From an uncultured Pseudomonadota bacterium (lineage in GTDB: Bacteria; Myxococcota_A; Polyangia; HGW-17), in the NCBI GenBank assembly GCA_938004375.1, contig CALKWH010000397.1, positions 1 through 15,522 on the forward strand: a stretch of 15,522 bases of DNA, in the 5' to 3' direction. The notes beneath the pieces are model-generated. The model had not been told where the DNA came from, searched no databases, and saw only the letters and a program-made list of their open reading frames with translations. Positions within the stretch are counted from its first letter, which is position 1, and each line of letters opens with the position of its first letter. Both the position numbers and the translations under genes were made by a program. This document shows positions 6,736 to 14,676 of this stretch, piece after piece.

Positions 6736-7374
6736 TCAGGCGCTGCAGGGGGACTCCACGTTGACGGCGATCAGGCGCCAGGCGCCATCGACCATCCCGA
6801 AGTAATAGAAGACGCCGCGGTAGAAGACCGCGTCGGTGATCCGGCGTTCCAGCTCCCGCAGTTGCTCGAGTCTGGGTTGGTCCTCCGGGCCGGGCTCGCG
6901 GTCCTCGACGTACCGGAGTTGTTCCCTGAAGAGCTTGACCAGTGGCAGGCGGGCGCCGGGGACGTGGAGGCAGCCGCCCCCGCTCCAGCGGTCGGTCTCG
7001 CAGTCGTAGGTGGGGAGCGCCTCGGCGGCGCGCAGGCGGCAGCCGCGCAGAGGCATGCGTCGGTGGAGCTCGGACGTGAGGCGCGGCTCGTGGCCCAGCA
7101 CCAGGAAGGCGCCCGGGTTGTCGAGGTAATACAAGCCGTACACCGGGTCCGTGAGCGCCCGAAGGTCTGCCTCGTCGGCGGAGAGCAGGCGGGCCATGAG
7201 CGAGGGCCAGAAGGCCGTGAAGTCGGAGGTGTCGGGGTCGACGGGCGTGGAGCCCGACCGGTTGCCGGCCGGGGCGGGCGGGAGCCGGGGCGGCGCCTGG
7301 GTGTTGGAGGTGCAGGCGGCCGCGCAGAGGACCACGGTGGCGAGCAGCAGCGCGGGGGCGCGGTTTGCGTTCAC
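6736..7374 (-). CDS. Lipoprotein of unknown function, coupled to the GH57 gene
   Basis: The product is 212 residues starting at GTG (7372-7374), which overlaps the TGA of the GH57 gene as GTGA. The coupling and the signal peptide (NANRAPALLLATVVLCAAAC) fix this start; reading further upstream would add only an Arg-rich shadow of the GH57 repeat region. Cys21 is the probable lipidated residue, although the lipobox is atypical (AAA before Cys). The mature chain begins with a Pro-rich linker and then a globular part with GLYYLDNPGAFLVLGHEP and a C-terminal FYYFGMVDGAWRLIAVNV strand pair, reminiscent of small alpha+beta periplasmic domains that are not named here. Four Cys in the globular part may pair. 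It is likely made together with the glycosidase and sits in the same envelope compartment; a partner role is inferred from coupling alone. Confidence 0.85.
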   Translation of the reverse strand: MNANRAPALLLATVVLCAAACTSNTQAPPRLPPAPAGNRSGSTPVDPDTSDFTAFWPSLMARLLSADEADLRALTDPVYGLYYLDNPGAFLVLGHEPRLTSELHRRMPLRGCRLRAAEALPTYDCETDRWSGGGCLHVPGARLPLVKLFREQLRYVEDREPGPEDQPRLEQLRELERRITDAVFYRGVFYYFGMVDGAWRLIAVNVESPCSA

Positions 7375-10121
7375 GCGATGACCCGGCGGCGCCGGACGAG
7401 CGCGGCGCAAAGGAGGAGCGTCAGGAGCGGGAGCGGGAGCGTGCGGGAACGGCCGCCGGCGGCCGAGCAGGCACAACCGTCGTCCTTCTTCTGCGGGGTG
7501 ACGTCGCCGCCGTCGGGATCGTCGCCGTCGGGATCGTCGCCGTCTGGGTCGTCGCCGTCTGGGTCGTCGCCGTCGGGGCCACCGTCGGTGCCGATGTCGG
7601 GGCCCACCACGCATTCGCCGGTGCCGCCGACGGAGACGGTCACGGTGTGCTCGTCGCTGGCCGTGTGGCCCTCGTCGTCGGTGGCGGTGACCGAGACGGT
7701 GAGGGGGCCGGCTGCGTGGCCGGAGAAGTCGTGGTCCAGTTCGAACGGGGGCGCGATCAGCGTGCCCACGGCCTGTCCGTCGACGGTGAAGGCCACCATG
7801 GCGATCCCGCCGTCGTCGGAGGCGGCAGCGATGAGGCGGGCGAGGCCGTGGAACCGGGCGTCCGCGGCGGGCTCCACCAGCTCGACGACCGGCTCGGTCC
7901 CGGGGCTGTTGTTCACCGTGACGTGGACGTCGGCGCCGCTCCAGGTGTCGTCGGCGTAGTGGATGACGTAGTCCAGGACGTTCACCTGCGTGGTCCCGAC
8001 GAAGGGCCCCAGCACGGCCGAGAACCGGCCTTGCCCGTCGGGGCCCGAGAGCGGCGTGTCCACGGCCTGGCCGTCGCCCCAGGGCGTGGTGCCCGCGGGC
8101 CAGTAGGCCTCGGGCGGCGCGGTCCAGCCGTTGATCCCCCAGTGCACGTCACCGGCCTTCCGGGTCCAGATCGTGATCAATGAGTGCTTCGTGGGGGCCG
8201 CCGGGTAGTGACCCACGGCCGCCCCAGGGCCTGTGCCGCCACCGATGCCCACCCACACGTGGCGCAGCCCGGAGCGGGCCACGTTGCCGCGGGTGTCCTC
8301 GGCCTCGACGAAGTAGTCGATCAGGTGGCCGCCGAGCCCGGGGACGGTGACGCCGTACTCCTCGGCGAGGAAGGCCGGCGCGGGGTCCGTGCGGGGGGTG
8401 ACGGCGCGGGCGGTCATGGGCAGGACGCACCAGTCCGAGGTGTTCCAGGTGTGGTTCTTCCCGTCCAAGCGGCCGTCGAAGTCGAAGCGGTAGTACAGGT
8501 CCACGCGGGCCAGCCCGGACACGTCGTAGGCGTAGGTCCACACGGTCAGATCCGGGGTCGTGGGGGTGGTGCCCCACTCGAGCTCGCCGGGGTTGTACGG
8601 CTCGCGCTGGGGCGCGTAGATCGTGGGCGGCACGGTCTCGGCGGCCGGGTTCGCGAGGGTGTCGCCCAGCTCGTTCATCGCCAGGTTGGCCGCGCGGGCG
8701 GGGTGGCTGTCCCAGATGCCGTTCTCGGCGTTGTCCCAGTACCAGTAGCAGCTGGTCTGCGCGGTGAGGAAGTGCCGCCAGGCGCGGCCCATGGCCGTGG
8801 AACCGTCATAGATGTCGGTGAGCGAGGGCATGCCCGCCAGGGCGGCGGCCGTGGCCATGCGGTTGCGCGCGGCCGTGAGCACCGCCCACGAGGTGCGATC
8901 GGGGCTGTAGCCGTCGCCGCCGGGGTCGCCGTTCCACTTGAGGAACTCGGGGTCGCCGTTGTCCGCGCCGCTCCAGGAGCCGTCTTCGACGTGGATGACG
9001 TCGTAGTCCGCGGGCGGGAAGCGGTCCAGGTAGTCCTGGATCGAGGTGAACTGGAAGCGGTCGGGGTTGGACGAGAGCCAGCTCACGAAGCCCGCGAAGT
9101 TGCTGTGGTAGTACGAGTCGGTGCCGCCGCCGTAGTTGTCGCCGTCGTGGTGGAGCACGACCAGGATCGGGTGGTCGGGATCGGTGTTGTAGGGCTCGAG
9201 CTGGGACAGCACGGCCTCGTAGTTGAGCGCGCCGAAGCCGCCCCGGGCGTCCTCGTTGCCCTCGTAGCGGGCGCCGGGGACCACGACGATGCGGGAGACC
9301 TGCCCCGTCTGCGGGTCCACGTGTTCGGCGAAGTGGGGCTGGTAGCCGAAGGGCGCGGACACGGGGGAGGGCGCCCAGATGCCGTTGAGCTGGACCCAGT
9401 CTTTGCCGGCGGAGGTGCGCACGTCGGCCCGGTTCGGGGGCACCAGGTTGGAGTTGGGGGAGTACGGATAGTCGGTGAGCGTGCGATCGAAGTGCACGTT
9501 GTCGACCACCACCCACTCCACGCCGGCCTCGACCAGCGCCGGGATCAGGCGCGTCGAGAAGGCCGTCTCGGGCGGGAAGAGCCCGCGCGACACCGGGTGG
9601 CCGGGGAAGCGGCGGGCGAGGGCCTCGCGGTGCAGGCGGATCTGGGTCACCACGTCCGCGGGCTCCACCAGCGCCAGGAGCGGATGGAAGTAGGCGAAGC
9701 CGATGAGATCCAGCGCCGGGTTCCCGCCGGCCGTGGTCCACGAGGCGGTCTCGGCCCAGGGGTTGCGCCACCCGGAGAAGCCCTGGCCGTTGTACTCGAG
9801 GGTGTCCAGGTTCTCCATGAGCGAGCCGGTGAGGCTCACCTGGGCGCCGCCGTGCAGATGTCCGGCCGCCCGGGCGGCGGCGACGGCGTCCCGGGGCCAG
9901 GAGGTGTACGGCCCCGAGCGGTCGTTGTGGATGCTGAGGACATTGAATGAATAATGCTCGGCGTCGGCGGTCTGGGAGAGCGTCTCCCCGGGCCAGTAAA
10001 TGGGCTGGTGCATGTGCCACACGAATGTGATGTAGATCGGCGTTGCGCCGGCGGGGGACGGGGCGCCGGCCACCAGGAGCAGGGCGAGCGCGGCGAGCAG
10101 GGCGGAAGTGATGGATTTCAT
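7371..10121 (-). CDS. Secreted family GH57 glycoside hydrolase with MYXO-CTERM-type anchor
   Basis: The product is 916 residues. A signal peptide (1-~26) leads into a GH57 catalytic domain. It has the hallmark HMHQP (36-40), LFPPETAF with the probable nucleophile Glu185, and HHDGDNYGGG (324-333), matching the family's Asp-containing motif for the acid/base. GH57 enzymes act on alpha-glucans (amylase, pullulanase, branching or transferase types), and the exact substrate here cannot be told. Beta-rich modules follow: about 500-625, a starch-binding-like module at 640-737 (HWGINGW, LDYVIHY), and an Ig-like domain at 744-831. Next come four DGDDP repeats (850-870), then CAC, a Leu-rich helix and RRRR, a MYXO-CTERM-type signal that is cleaved and anchored at the cell surface. 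GAGG lies seven bases before the ATG. The stop overlaps the next gene by GTGA. Confidence 0.93.
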   Translation of the reverse strand: MKSITSALLAALALLLVAGAPSPAGATPIYITFVWHMHQPIYWPGETLSQTADAEHYSFNVLSIHNDRSGPYTSWPRDAVAAARAAGHLHGGAQVSLTGSLMENLDTLEYNGQGFSGWRNPWAETASWTTAGGNPALDLIGFAYFHPLLALVEPADVVTQIRLHREALARRFPGHPVSRGLFPPETAFSTRLIPALVEAGVEWVVVDNVHFDRTLTDYPYSPNSNLVPPNRADVRTSAGKDWVQLNGIWAPSPVSAPFGYQPHFAEHVDPQTGQVSRIVVVPGARYEGNEDARGGFGALNYEAVLSQLEPYNTDPDHPILVVLHHDGDNYGGGTDSYYHSNFAGFVSWLSSNPDRFQFTSIQDYLDRFPPADYDVIHVEDGSWSGADNGDPEFLKWNGDPGGDGYSPDRTSWAVLTAARNRMATAAALAGMPSLTDIYDGSTAMGRAWRHFLTAQTSCYWYWDNAENGIWDSHPARAANLAMNELGDTLANPAAETVPPTIYAPQREPYNPGELEWGTTPTTPDLTVWTYAYDVSGLARVDLYYRFDFDGRLDGKNHTWNTSDWCVLPMTARAVTPRTDPAPAFLAEEYGVTVPGLGGHLIDYFVEAEDTRGNVARSGLRHVWVGIGGGTGPGAAVGHYPAAPTKHSLITIWTRKAGDVHWGINGWTAPPEAYWPAGTTPWGDGQAVDTPLSGPDGQGRFSAVLGPFVGTTQVNVLDYVIHYADDTWSGADVHVTVNNSPGTEPVVELVEPAADARFHGLARLIAAASDDGGIAMVAFTVDGQAVGTLIAPPFELDHDFSGHAAGPLTVSVTATDDEGHTASDEHTVTVSVGGTGECVVGPDIGTDGGPDGDDPDGDDPDGDDPDGDDPDGGDVTPQKKDDGCACSAAGGRSRTLPLPLLTLLLCAALVRRRRVIA
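7511..7570. repeat. Four tandem 15-base repeats encoding DGDDP
   Basis: Four head-to-tail 15-base units run 7511-7525, 7526-7540, 7541-7555 and 7556-7570. The first two are identical to each other (cgtcgggatcgtcgc) and so are the last two (cgtctgggtcgtcgc); a fifth, degenerate unit follows. They encode an acidic spacer between the Ig-like domain and the sorting tail of the GH57 protein. Copy number is likely to vary between strains by slippage. Confidence 0.9.
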
Positions 10122-10140
10122 GGCATGACCTCGCCTTCGC

Positions 10141-10169
10141 GGTGTAGCAGGTCACCCCCGCCCGGTCAA
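10141..10169 (-). promoter_or_regulatory. Possible promoter of the GH57 operon
   Basis: On the minus strand TTGACC (10164-10169, 5 of 6) stands 17 bases from TACACC (10141-10146, 3 of 6). The -10 is weak. The position, just upstream of the GAGG and ATG of the GH57 gene and back to back with the transpeptidase promoter, is the main support. Confidence 0.25.
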
Positions 10170-10182
10170 GGCGGCCGCTTTT

Positions 10183-10211
10183 TTGCGCTTTCCAATACAT
10201 GATGTTTTATT
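10183..10211 (+). promoter_or_regulatory. Extended -10 promoter of the transpeptidase gene (leaderless candidate)
   Basis: TTGCGC (10183-10188) is followed by a 17-base spacer and TTTATT (10206-10211, 4 of 6), preceded by TGt, an extended -10 element. Exactly six bases (CGGGGC) separate the -10 from the ATG at 10218. No usable Shine-Dalgarno is present, so initiation on a leaderless transcript is plausible. The A/T-rich patch stands out from the surrounding GC-rich DNA. Confidence 0.4.
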
Positions 10212-10217
10212 CGGGGC

Positions 10218-12515
10218 ATGACGACGCGACAGCAGATCTTCCTCCCGCCCCCTCCGCCCCCCACCCTCACCGCCAACCGACGGCAGCCTCCGCCTCCACC
10301 GCCCCCTCCGCCCCGGGCGCCGGGTGCCCGGAACCGGACCCGCAAGGGGAAAAAGGGGGGCTTCGGCGTGCTCGTGATCTCCATCCTGGCGTTCGCCGGG
10401 ATCGCCGCCGGCCTGGCCTGGGGCATCGACGCCTGGTCCGCGCGCACGACCGGGAGCGCCGGGGGCAAGTCGCCGACGCAGGCCAGGCCCGTCGCGACCG
10501 GGCAGGAGCCCGACGGGCGGCCGGGCACGAAACCGCCCGCGGGTGAGGATAAGCCGGTGCAGGTCGCCGGCCCGGTCATCCCCGAGGACACCGACATCCC
10601 CGAGGACCAGCGGGTGTACGTGGCCAAGGACGGCAAGCTCGAGATCCGCCGGGTGGGCGAGGCCGAGAAGTTCGGCTACCTCCTCGTCGACCTGGGCGAC
10701 GAGGCCGTGCCGTTCATCTTCTCGCAGACCGACGGCGCGCCCAACCGCTACCGGCAGACCTTCCTCGACATCGCCAACGACCGCACCGACGAGCGTGGCC
10801 AGCCCATGGCCCCCGGGCGGCACAACTACGTCGAGCTCTTCGGCATCCCCCCGAGCCTCTCGGTGCTGGCCCGCCGCTTCCAGGAGGACGAGCAGCGCGC
10901 GTGCTATGCCAAGCTCAACGTCGAGTTCTTCCGCCAGACGCGGCTCTCGGTGACCTACGAGGGTCGCCGCAGCGTGAAGGACGAGATCGACGAGGTCCAT
11001 GCCGAGCTCGAGCGCGTGAAGAAGAAGACCGGCAAGACCGTGGAGCAGCTGGCCAAGACGAACGAATACGCCCTGCTGGTGAAGAAGCACAAGAACGTGT
11101 CCGGCAAGATGGCGCTGGTGACCGAGGTGCAGAAGCGGCTGCAGTGCGAGGGCCTCCTCGAGGGCTACACACCGGGCGTGATCACCCCCACCACCGTGAA
11201 GGCCATCCGCGACTTCGAGCACAAGCACATGATCTTCGGCTACGGCATCCTCACCGGGGACACCCGCGCCGGGTTCGGCCGCACGCCGCTGCAGAACAAC
11301 TTCGCCACCCTGCGCCGCGTGCTCGAGGCCCGCGTGGCCTGGTCCCTGGGCATCATCGAGGACGGCTCGGTCAACGGGAAAAAGGACCTGGTCGACACCT
11401 GGAAGGACCGCGACGGCAAGGAGCACAAGGTCCGCAACCTGGTGGACGAGTACACACAGTTGCTCATGAAGGAGCTGGGCGTGGACACCCCCGAGAAGGC
11501 CCGGGAGTTCTTCCTCAAGGCCGACCCCGCGCGGTTCGCCGACCTGCGCGTGGCCTTCGCCGGGCCGCCGCTGCCCGAGTACTACCGGTCCGACATGGAC
11601 TTCTCGGTGATCATCGACCGCGGCGACGTTTACTACGACGCCCCCGTGGACGCCGCCGGGAACAAGCGCTTCCAGCCGGTGTCCCGCCGCCCGAGCAACA
11701 CCCTCTATCTCGAGTACGAGGGGCAGAAGATCCCGCTGGTGCGCTACGGGACCACCATCGGCGGCTGGCGCCGGGAGTTCAAGGACGGGCGCGAGTACCT
11801 GGCGTACAAGGGCTCGGACGTGGGGCCCCACGTGTGGAAGGACATCTACGCCGCCCCGGTGTGGATCCCCCCCGCGTCCACGCCGCCGGCCTCCCTGCTC
11901 AAGAGCGAGCGCGTGGACAGCAAGTGGATCACCCGCGTGAACACCGAGGAGATCGGGCCCTCGTACGCGTCGGCCTACGGCCTGGTGGCCGCCATCCACG
12001 TCCGCAGCCGGGACGAGGCAGGCCGCCCCGTCTGGCAGGACAACGGCATCCGCTCCCACGGCTCCATGGACTACATGTCCATCCAGCGGTCGTTCTCCCA
12101 CGGGTGCCATCGCCTGCACAACCACCTGGCCATCCGCCTGTTCTCGTTCGTGCTCCACCACCGCGCCCACGAGCGCCTGGGACAGACCAGGCTGCGCTAC
12201 CACAAGCGCTTCACCGTGAACAAGCGCGACTTCGGCGTCATCCTGGACACCCGCGGCTACCAGTTCAGCCTGACCCGCCCCGTGCCCGTCATGGTCGAGC
12301 CCGGCCGCATCCTGGGCAAGCTCCAGGAGCCGTACAAGGGCTACCTGCCGGTGGCCGGCCACACCTACGAGGCCGACGACCCCAACCTGACCGGGCACCC
12401 CGACGACGCCCCGGATCCCGCCGACCGCGCGGGCGGCGCGGCGGCCCCGGATCCCGCGGACTTGCCCGACGCGCCGGAGCTGCCCGCGCTCCCGCCCCCG
12501 CCTCCTCGGAAGTGA
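10218..12515 (+). CDS. Membrane-anchored YkuD L,D-transpeptidase
   Basis: The product is 765 residues. A cytoplasmic N-terminal tail carries two poly-Pro runs (10-15, 24-32) and a basic patch (38-46). A single membrane anchor at about 47-70 leads to a long periplasmic part. A coiled-coil-like charged stretch (252-296) precedes a peptidoglycan-binding-like motif (298-350, LVTEVQKRLQCEGLL). The YkuD catalytic domain lies near 575-685 and has the signature HG (614-615) and SHGCHR, with catalytic Cys630 and His628. Such enzymes make 3-3 cross-links in peptidoglycan or attach proteins to it, using the meso-diaminopimelate stem peptide. The C-terminal tail (~720-765) is Pro/Asp-rich and disordered, ending in PPPPPRK. 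The protein is about twice the size of typical L,D-transpeptidases. It is divergent from the GH57 operon and convergent with the Cys-rich lipoproteins. The substrate is not determined by the sequence. Confidence 0.93.
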   Translation: MTTRQQIFLPPPPPPTLTANRRQPPPPPPPPPRAPGARNRTRKGKKGGFGVLVISILAFAGIAAGLAWGIDAWSARTTGSAGGKSPTQARPVATGQEPDGRPGTKPPAGEDKPVQVAGPVIPEDTDIPEDQRVYVAKDGKLEIRRVGEAEKFGYLLVDLGDEAVPFIFSQTDGAPNRYRQTFLDIANDRTDERGQPMAPGRHNYVELFGIPPSLSVLARRFQEDEQRACYAKLNVEFFRQTRLSVTYEGRRSVKDEIDEVHAELERVKKKTGKTVEQLAKTNEYALLVKKHKNVSGKMALVTEVQKRLQCEGLLEGYTPGVITPTTVKAIRDFEHKHMIFGYGILTGDTRAGFGRTPLQNNFATLRRVLEARVAWSLGIIEDGSVNGKKDLVDTWKDRDGKEHKVRNLVDEYTQLLMKELGVDTPEKAREFFLKADPARFADLRVAFAGPPLPEYYRSDMDFSVIIDRGDVYYDAPVDAAGNKRFQPVSRRPSNTLYLEYEGQKIPLVRYGTTIGGWRREFKDGREYLAYKGSDVGPHVWKDIYAAPVWIPPASTPPASLLKSERVDSKWITRVNTEEIGPSYASAYGLVAAIHVRSRDEAGRPVWQDNGIRSHGSMDYMSIQRSFSHGCHRLHNHLAIRLFSFVLHHRAHERLGQTRLRYHKRFTVNKRDFGVILDTRGYQFSLTRPVPVMVEPGRILGKLQEPYKGYLPVAGHTYEADDPNLTGHPDDAPDPADRAGGAAAPDPADLPDAPELPALPPPPPRK

Positions 12516-12607
12516 GCGCGTCCTCCAGTGACGTGAACGTGTTCCAGCCTCATGGTGCGGCCGACTTGGATTCCTGAACGAGGTCGCCTTTCACCGGGGG
12601 CAACGAT
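12516..12607. other. Convergent intergenic gap
   Basis: These 92 bases lie between the stops of the transpeptidase gene and the second lipoprotein gene. I looked for a stem-loop followed by a T-run on either strand and see none. No small ORF with a ribosome site is apparent. Composition changes here from GC-rich to visibly more A/T-rich on the right. Confidence 0.5.
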
Positions 12608-13759
12608 TCAAGGGCTCCGCAGTTGAGCGCCGCACCTGCGGAACCACGGCTCCAGGACGGAATTGGAGATGCCCCGTCTCTTCAAACCTCCGAGCAGGTG
12701 GAGCGAACTGATGCCGCAGCGGTTTTTGGAGCGTTGATGATCCAGTTGCAGCAGACTGGGTGCCATATGGGAAAAGCAAACATCATGGATTTCTGATCGA
12801 AGACGACGGGCGAACGGTGTCTCCAGGGTGCTGGCTCGTTTGTCGGAGGTCTCCTCACTGCATAGCGGTGGGAGATAGATGATTGAGCCTCCATCTCGGA
12901 GCCGATGGTCGAAAGCTTCATCGTCCCGGATAAAACGCTCGGCGAGGTCCAGCTCCCGGCAGGCTACATCGGACTCGAGTTGTTGGGGGGGCTCCAACCT
13001 GGAGTGAAGGTGTTTGAGTTGCGCACAGTAGGTGTGGTGGGAAAGAACGGTGTGTCGTCGCAGATTCCGTATTTTTTTTAGCAGCGCATCCGCTGCCTTC
13101 GAGTGGATGTTCTGGCAAACTGCGGTCGTCCAATCGTCCTGCAAGGCGGAAAGCAGGCTTTCACACAGATTCACGAACAAGGTCGGGTCGAGCTCGAGAA
13201 GCGTGTCGCGGAGGAAGGACAGTTCCCTGCGCTCCGAGGCCGTGAGGAACCGCCTGACATGGCCCATTTCCATGCAGAGACGGACCGCTGCCGAAGCATG
13301 GCTGTTGTCGAGAGGCGGTTGCGGCCCGAGCGCCCCGACGACCAGGTCGCGCAGATCCTTCATGGCAATCCGGGCGGTCCGGGCGCAGCGGTCGGTGCGG
13401 ACCACCCCCAGTGTCTCTCCGACGTTTTGCCGGCAATATTGAAGCGAGTAGCTGGGAAATCGGCCATCCGTGGATTTGGTGGACCATTCAATTTTCGACT
13501 TCCAATCATTGTCGTCCAACACCTGCCTCACGCAGGTGTCGAACGTGGCGCAGTCATGCTTTTCCAGGCAGGCGAACAATGGGGACAGGGAGTTTCTTTC
13601 GTTCTGGCACGTCTTCAGGAAGTCCTCCTCCTGCCAGTGCCACTTCACACAATCATGGGCGCGTCTCCAAAGGCGCGCGCACTTGCTTTTTGAGTTGCAC
13701 CCTCCGAGGATTTGGAGGAGCGCGACCGAGACCAGAAGGAACGGGAGAGCTCTCGTCAC
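12608..13759 (-). CDS. Cys-rich lipoprotein, paralogue of its upstream neighbour
   Basis: The product is 383 residues, starting at GTG (13757-13759). The GTG overlaps the upstream TGA as GTGA, and a strong AGGAGGAGG (13767-13775) lies seven bases before it. A signal peptide ends in the lipobox LGGC, lipidated at Cys21. The N-terminal domain has Cys at 27, 37, 51, 64, 70 and 76, spaced C-x9-C-x13-C-x12-C-x5-C-x5-C, the same spacing as in the neighbour. The rest is helical and charged, with scattered Cys. The end (KNRC then GGLKRRGISN) again resembles the neighbour. It is about 80 residues longer than the neighbour, mainly in the middle. I do not recognise a family. The disulfides imply an oxidising, extracytoplasmic location. 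Base composition is more A/T-rich than the flanks, including a T8 run at 13072-13079. Confidence 0.85.
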   Translation of the reverse strand: MTRALPFLLVSVALLQILGGCNSKSKCARLWRRAHDCVKWHWQEEDFLKTCQNERNSLSPLFACLEKHDCATFDTCVRQVLDDNDWKSKIEWSTKSTDGRFPSYSLQYCRQNVGETLGVVRTDRCARTARIAMKDLRDLVVGALGPQPPLDNSHASAAVRLCMEMGHVRRFLTASERRELSFLRDTLLELDPTLFVNLCESLLSALQDDWTTAVCQNIHSKAADALLKKIRNLRRHTVLSHHTYCAQLKHLHSRLEPPQQLESDVACRELDLAERFIRDDEAFDHRLRDGGSIIYLPPLCSEETSDKRASTLETPFARRLRSEIHDVCFSHMAPSLLQLDHQRSKNRCGISSLHLLGGLKRRGISNSVLEPWFRRCGAQLRSP

Positions 13760-14676
13760 GGCCGTTCCTCCTCCTGCCCGGAAGCAGAGGTCGGTATTTC
13801 AGTCTCGGGCCAGTCACACCAGGGCGAAGCCTGTTCCACCAATCGGTCCACCGAGGCGTTTCGCATACCGTGGCGCCGGAGGTTCCGGACCACCGTCCGT
13901 GCTGGCAGAGGGCAATGATTCTTGATGGTGGGACCAAATTTCTGAAGGAGCACGCCTCCGAGTTGCACAAAACACAACTGCAGGAGCTCCTGTTTTTTCA
14001 TTCTGGAGAAGGCGGAATCCACCGCGTCGAACGGCTCCAGCATGTCCTCCATGCAATATTTTGACAGGGTATTTTTTTCGAGTTTGATGATGTTTTCCAC
14101 GTCGGTGCGGGCTCGTTCGAGGATCACTCCAAGCTCGATTTCGGCGCACAGGCGTTGTGCCTGGGCCTTCTCCATTTCCCCAATTCTGGTCCCCAGATCC
14201 GTCAGACGAAAACAAAACGGGGGGTCCGGGTGAGGCTTCTCAGCGCGTCTGTGCTCGGCCTCCCTCACGAGACCGGCGAATGCATTGGGTAGCAGAGCGG
14301 CGCAGCGTTTCTGGAGATTTTGATCCTGGCTCTCTTCGTGCATCTCGCAGACCCGCCAGGCTGTGGCGTGGTCGTTTCGGGATTCCGCCTCGACGATCTC
14401 CCGTTCGGCGCGGCCGAGGTCGTCGGCGACACGGGCCGTCTCCAGGCAGGCGACGAACGCTTGACAATTTTTAATTTTTGAACAACGGATCTCCCGGGAA
14501 CGCCCGTCGGCGGAATTTTGGCATTGTTTGACGAATTCCTGTCTGTCGAGCGGACGGGCCACGCATCGGTCCATCCGCAAGAAGAGCAGGTCGCATCCGG
14601 GCCTGTCACGTTCGCAGCCGGTGACGGCCGGCAGGATCAAGGCAGACATCAGCAGGCAGAAGGTTGGAATCCACAT
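13756..14676 (-). CDS. Cys-rich lipoprotein with a six-Cys N-terminal domain
   Basis: The product is 306 residues. Its signal peptide (MWIPTFCLLMSALILPAVTGC) ends in a good lipobox with Cys21 lipidated. The mature N-terminus has Cys at 28, 38, 52, 65, 71 and 77, spaced exactly as in the downstream paralogue, with shared residues such as CV at the second and CQN at the third Cys. The remainder is alpha-helical and charged, and its last 60 residues (LLQKFGPTIKNHC, NLRRHGMRN) align with the neighbour's end. GGAG lies nine bases before the ATG. It is first in a two-gene operon with a GTGA overlap, 98 bases behind the CAP-domain gene on the same strand. No enzyme motif is visible. The function is unknown; a paired surface role is inferred from duplication and coupling. 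Confidence 0.86.
   Translation of the reverse strand: MWIPTFCLLMSALILPAVTGCERDRPGCDLLFLRMDRCVARPLDRQEFVKQCQNSADGRSREIRCSKIKNCQAFVACLETARVADDLGRAEREIVEAESRNDHATAWRVCEMHEESQDQNLQKRCAALLPNAFAGLVREAEHRRAEKPHPDPPFCFRLTDLGTRIGEMEKAQAQRLCAEIELGVILERARTDVENIIKLEKNTLSKYCMEDMLEPFDAVDSAFSRMKKQELLQLCFVQLGGVLLQKFGPTIKNHCPLPARTVVRNLRRHGMRNASVDRLVEQASPWCDWPETEIPTSASGQEEERP
13767..13775 (-). promoter_or_regulatory. Strong Shine-Dalgarno fixing the GTG start of the second lipoprotein
   Basis: AGGAGGAGG on the minus strand lies seven bases before the GTG at 13757-13759, inside the 3' end of the upstream gene, where it encodes part of the EEE stretch. It is the clearest ribosome site in the window and supports the rare GTG start and independent re-initiation. 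Confidence 0.75.

Noticed and set aside
7511..7570. CRISPR-like or regulatory repeat array
   Set aside because: The units are contiguous, 15 bases long, without spacers, and in frame within a coding region.
7375..7614. Extended N-terminus of the lipoprotein with an Arg-rich start
   Set aside because: The extra residues are an out-of-frame reading of the DGDDP repeat and sorting tail of the GH57 gene. The GTG at 7374 gives a signal peptide and a GTGA overlap.
8184..9950. A plus-strand open frame of 588 codons opposite the GH57 gene
   Set aside because: Low-complexity Gly/Val/Arg composition and no motif; GH57 motifs lie on the minus strand.
10170..10186. GCGGCCGC followed by T6 as a terminator
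   Set aside because: It sits between two divergent genes with nothing transcribed into it, and the palindrome leaves no loop.
10152..12398. A minus-strand open frame of 748 codons opposite the transpeptidase gene
   Set aside because: Shadow frame created by G/C third-position bias; the plus strand has the YkuD signature and a membrane anchor.
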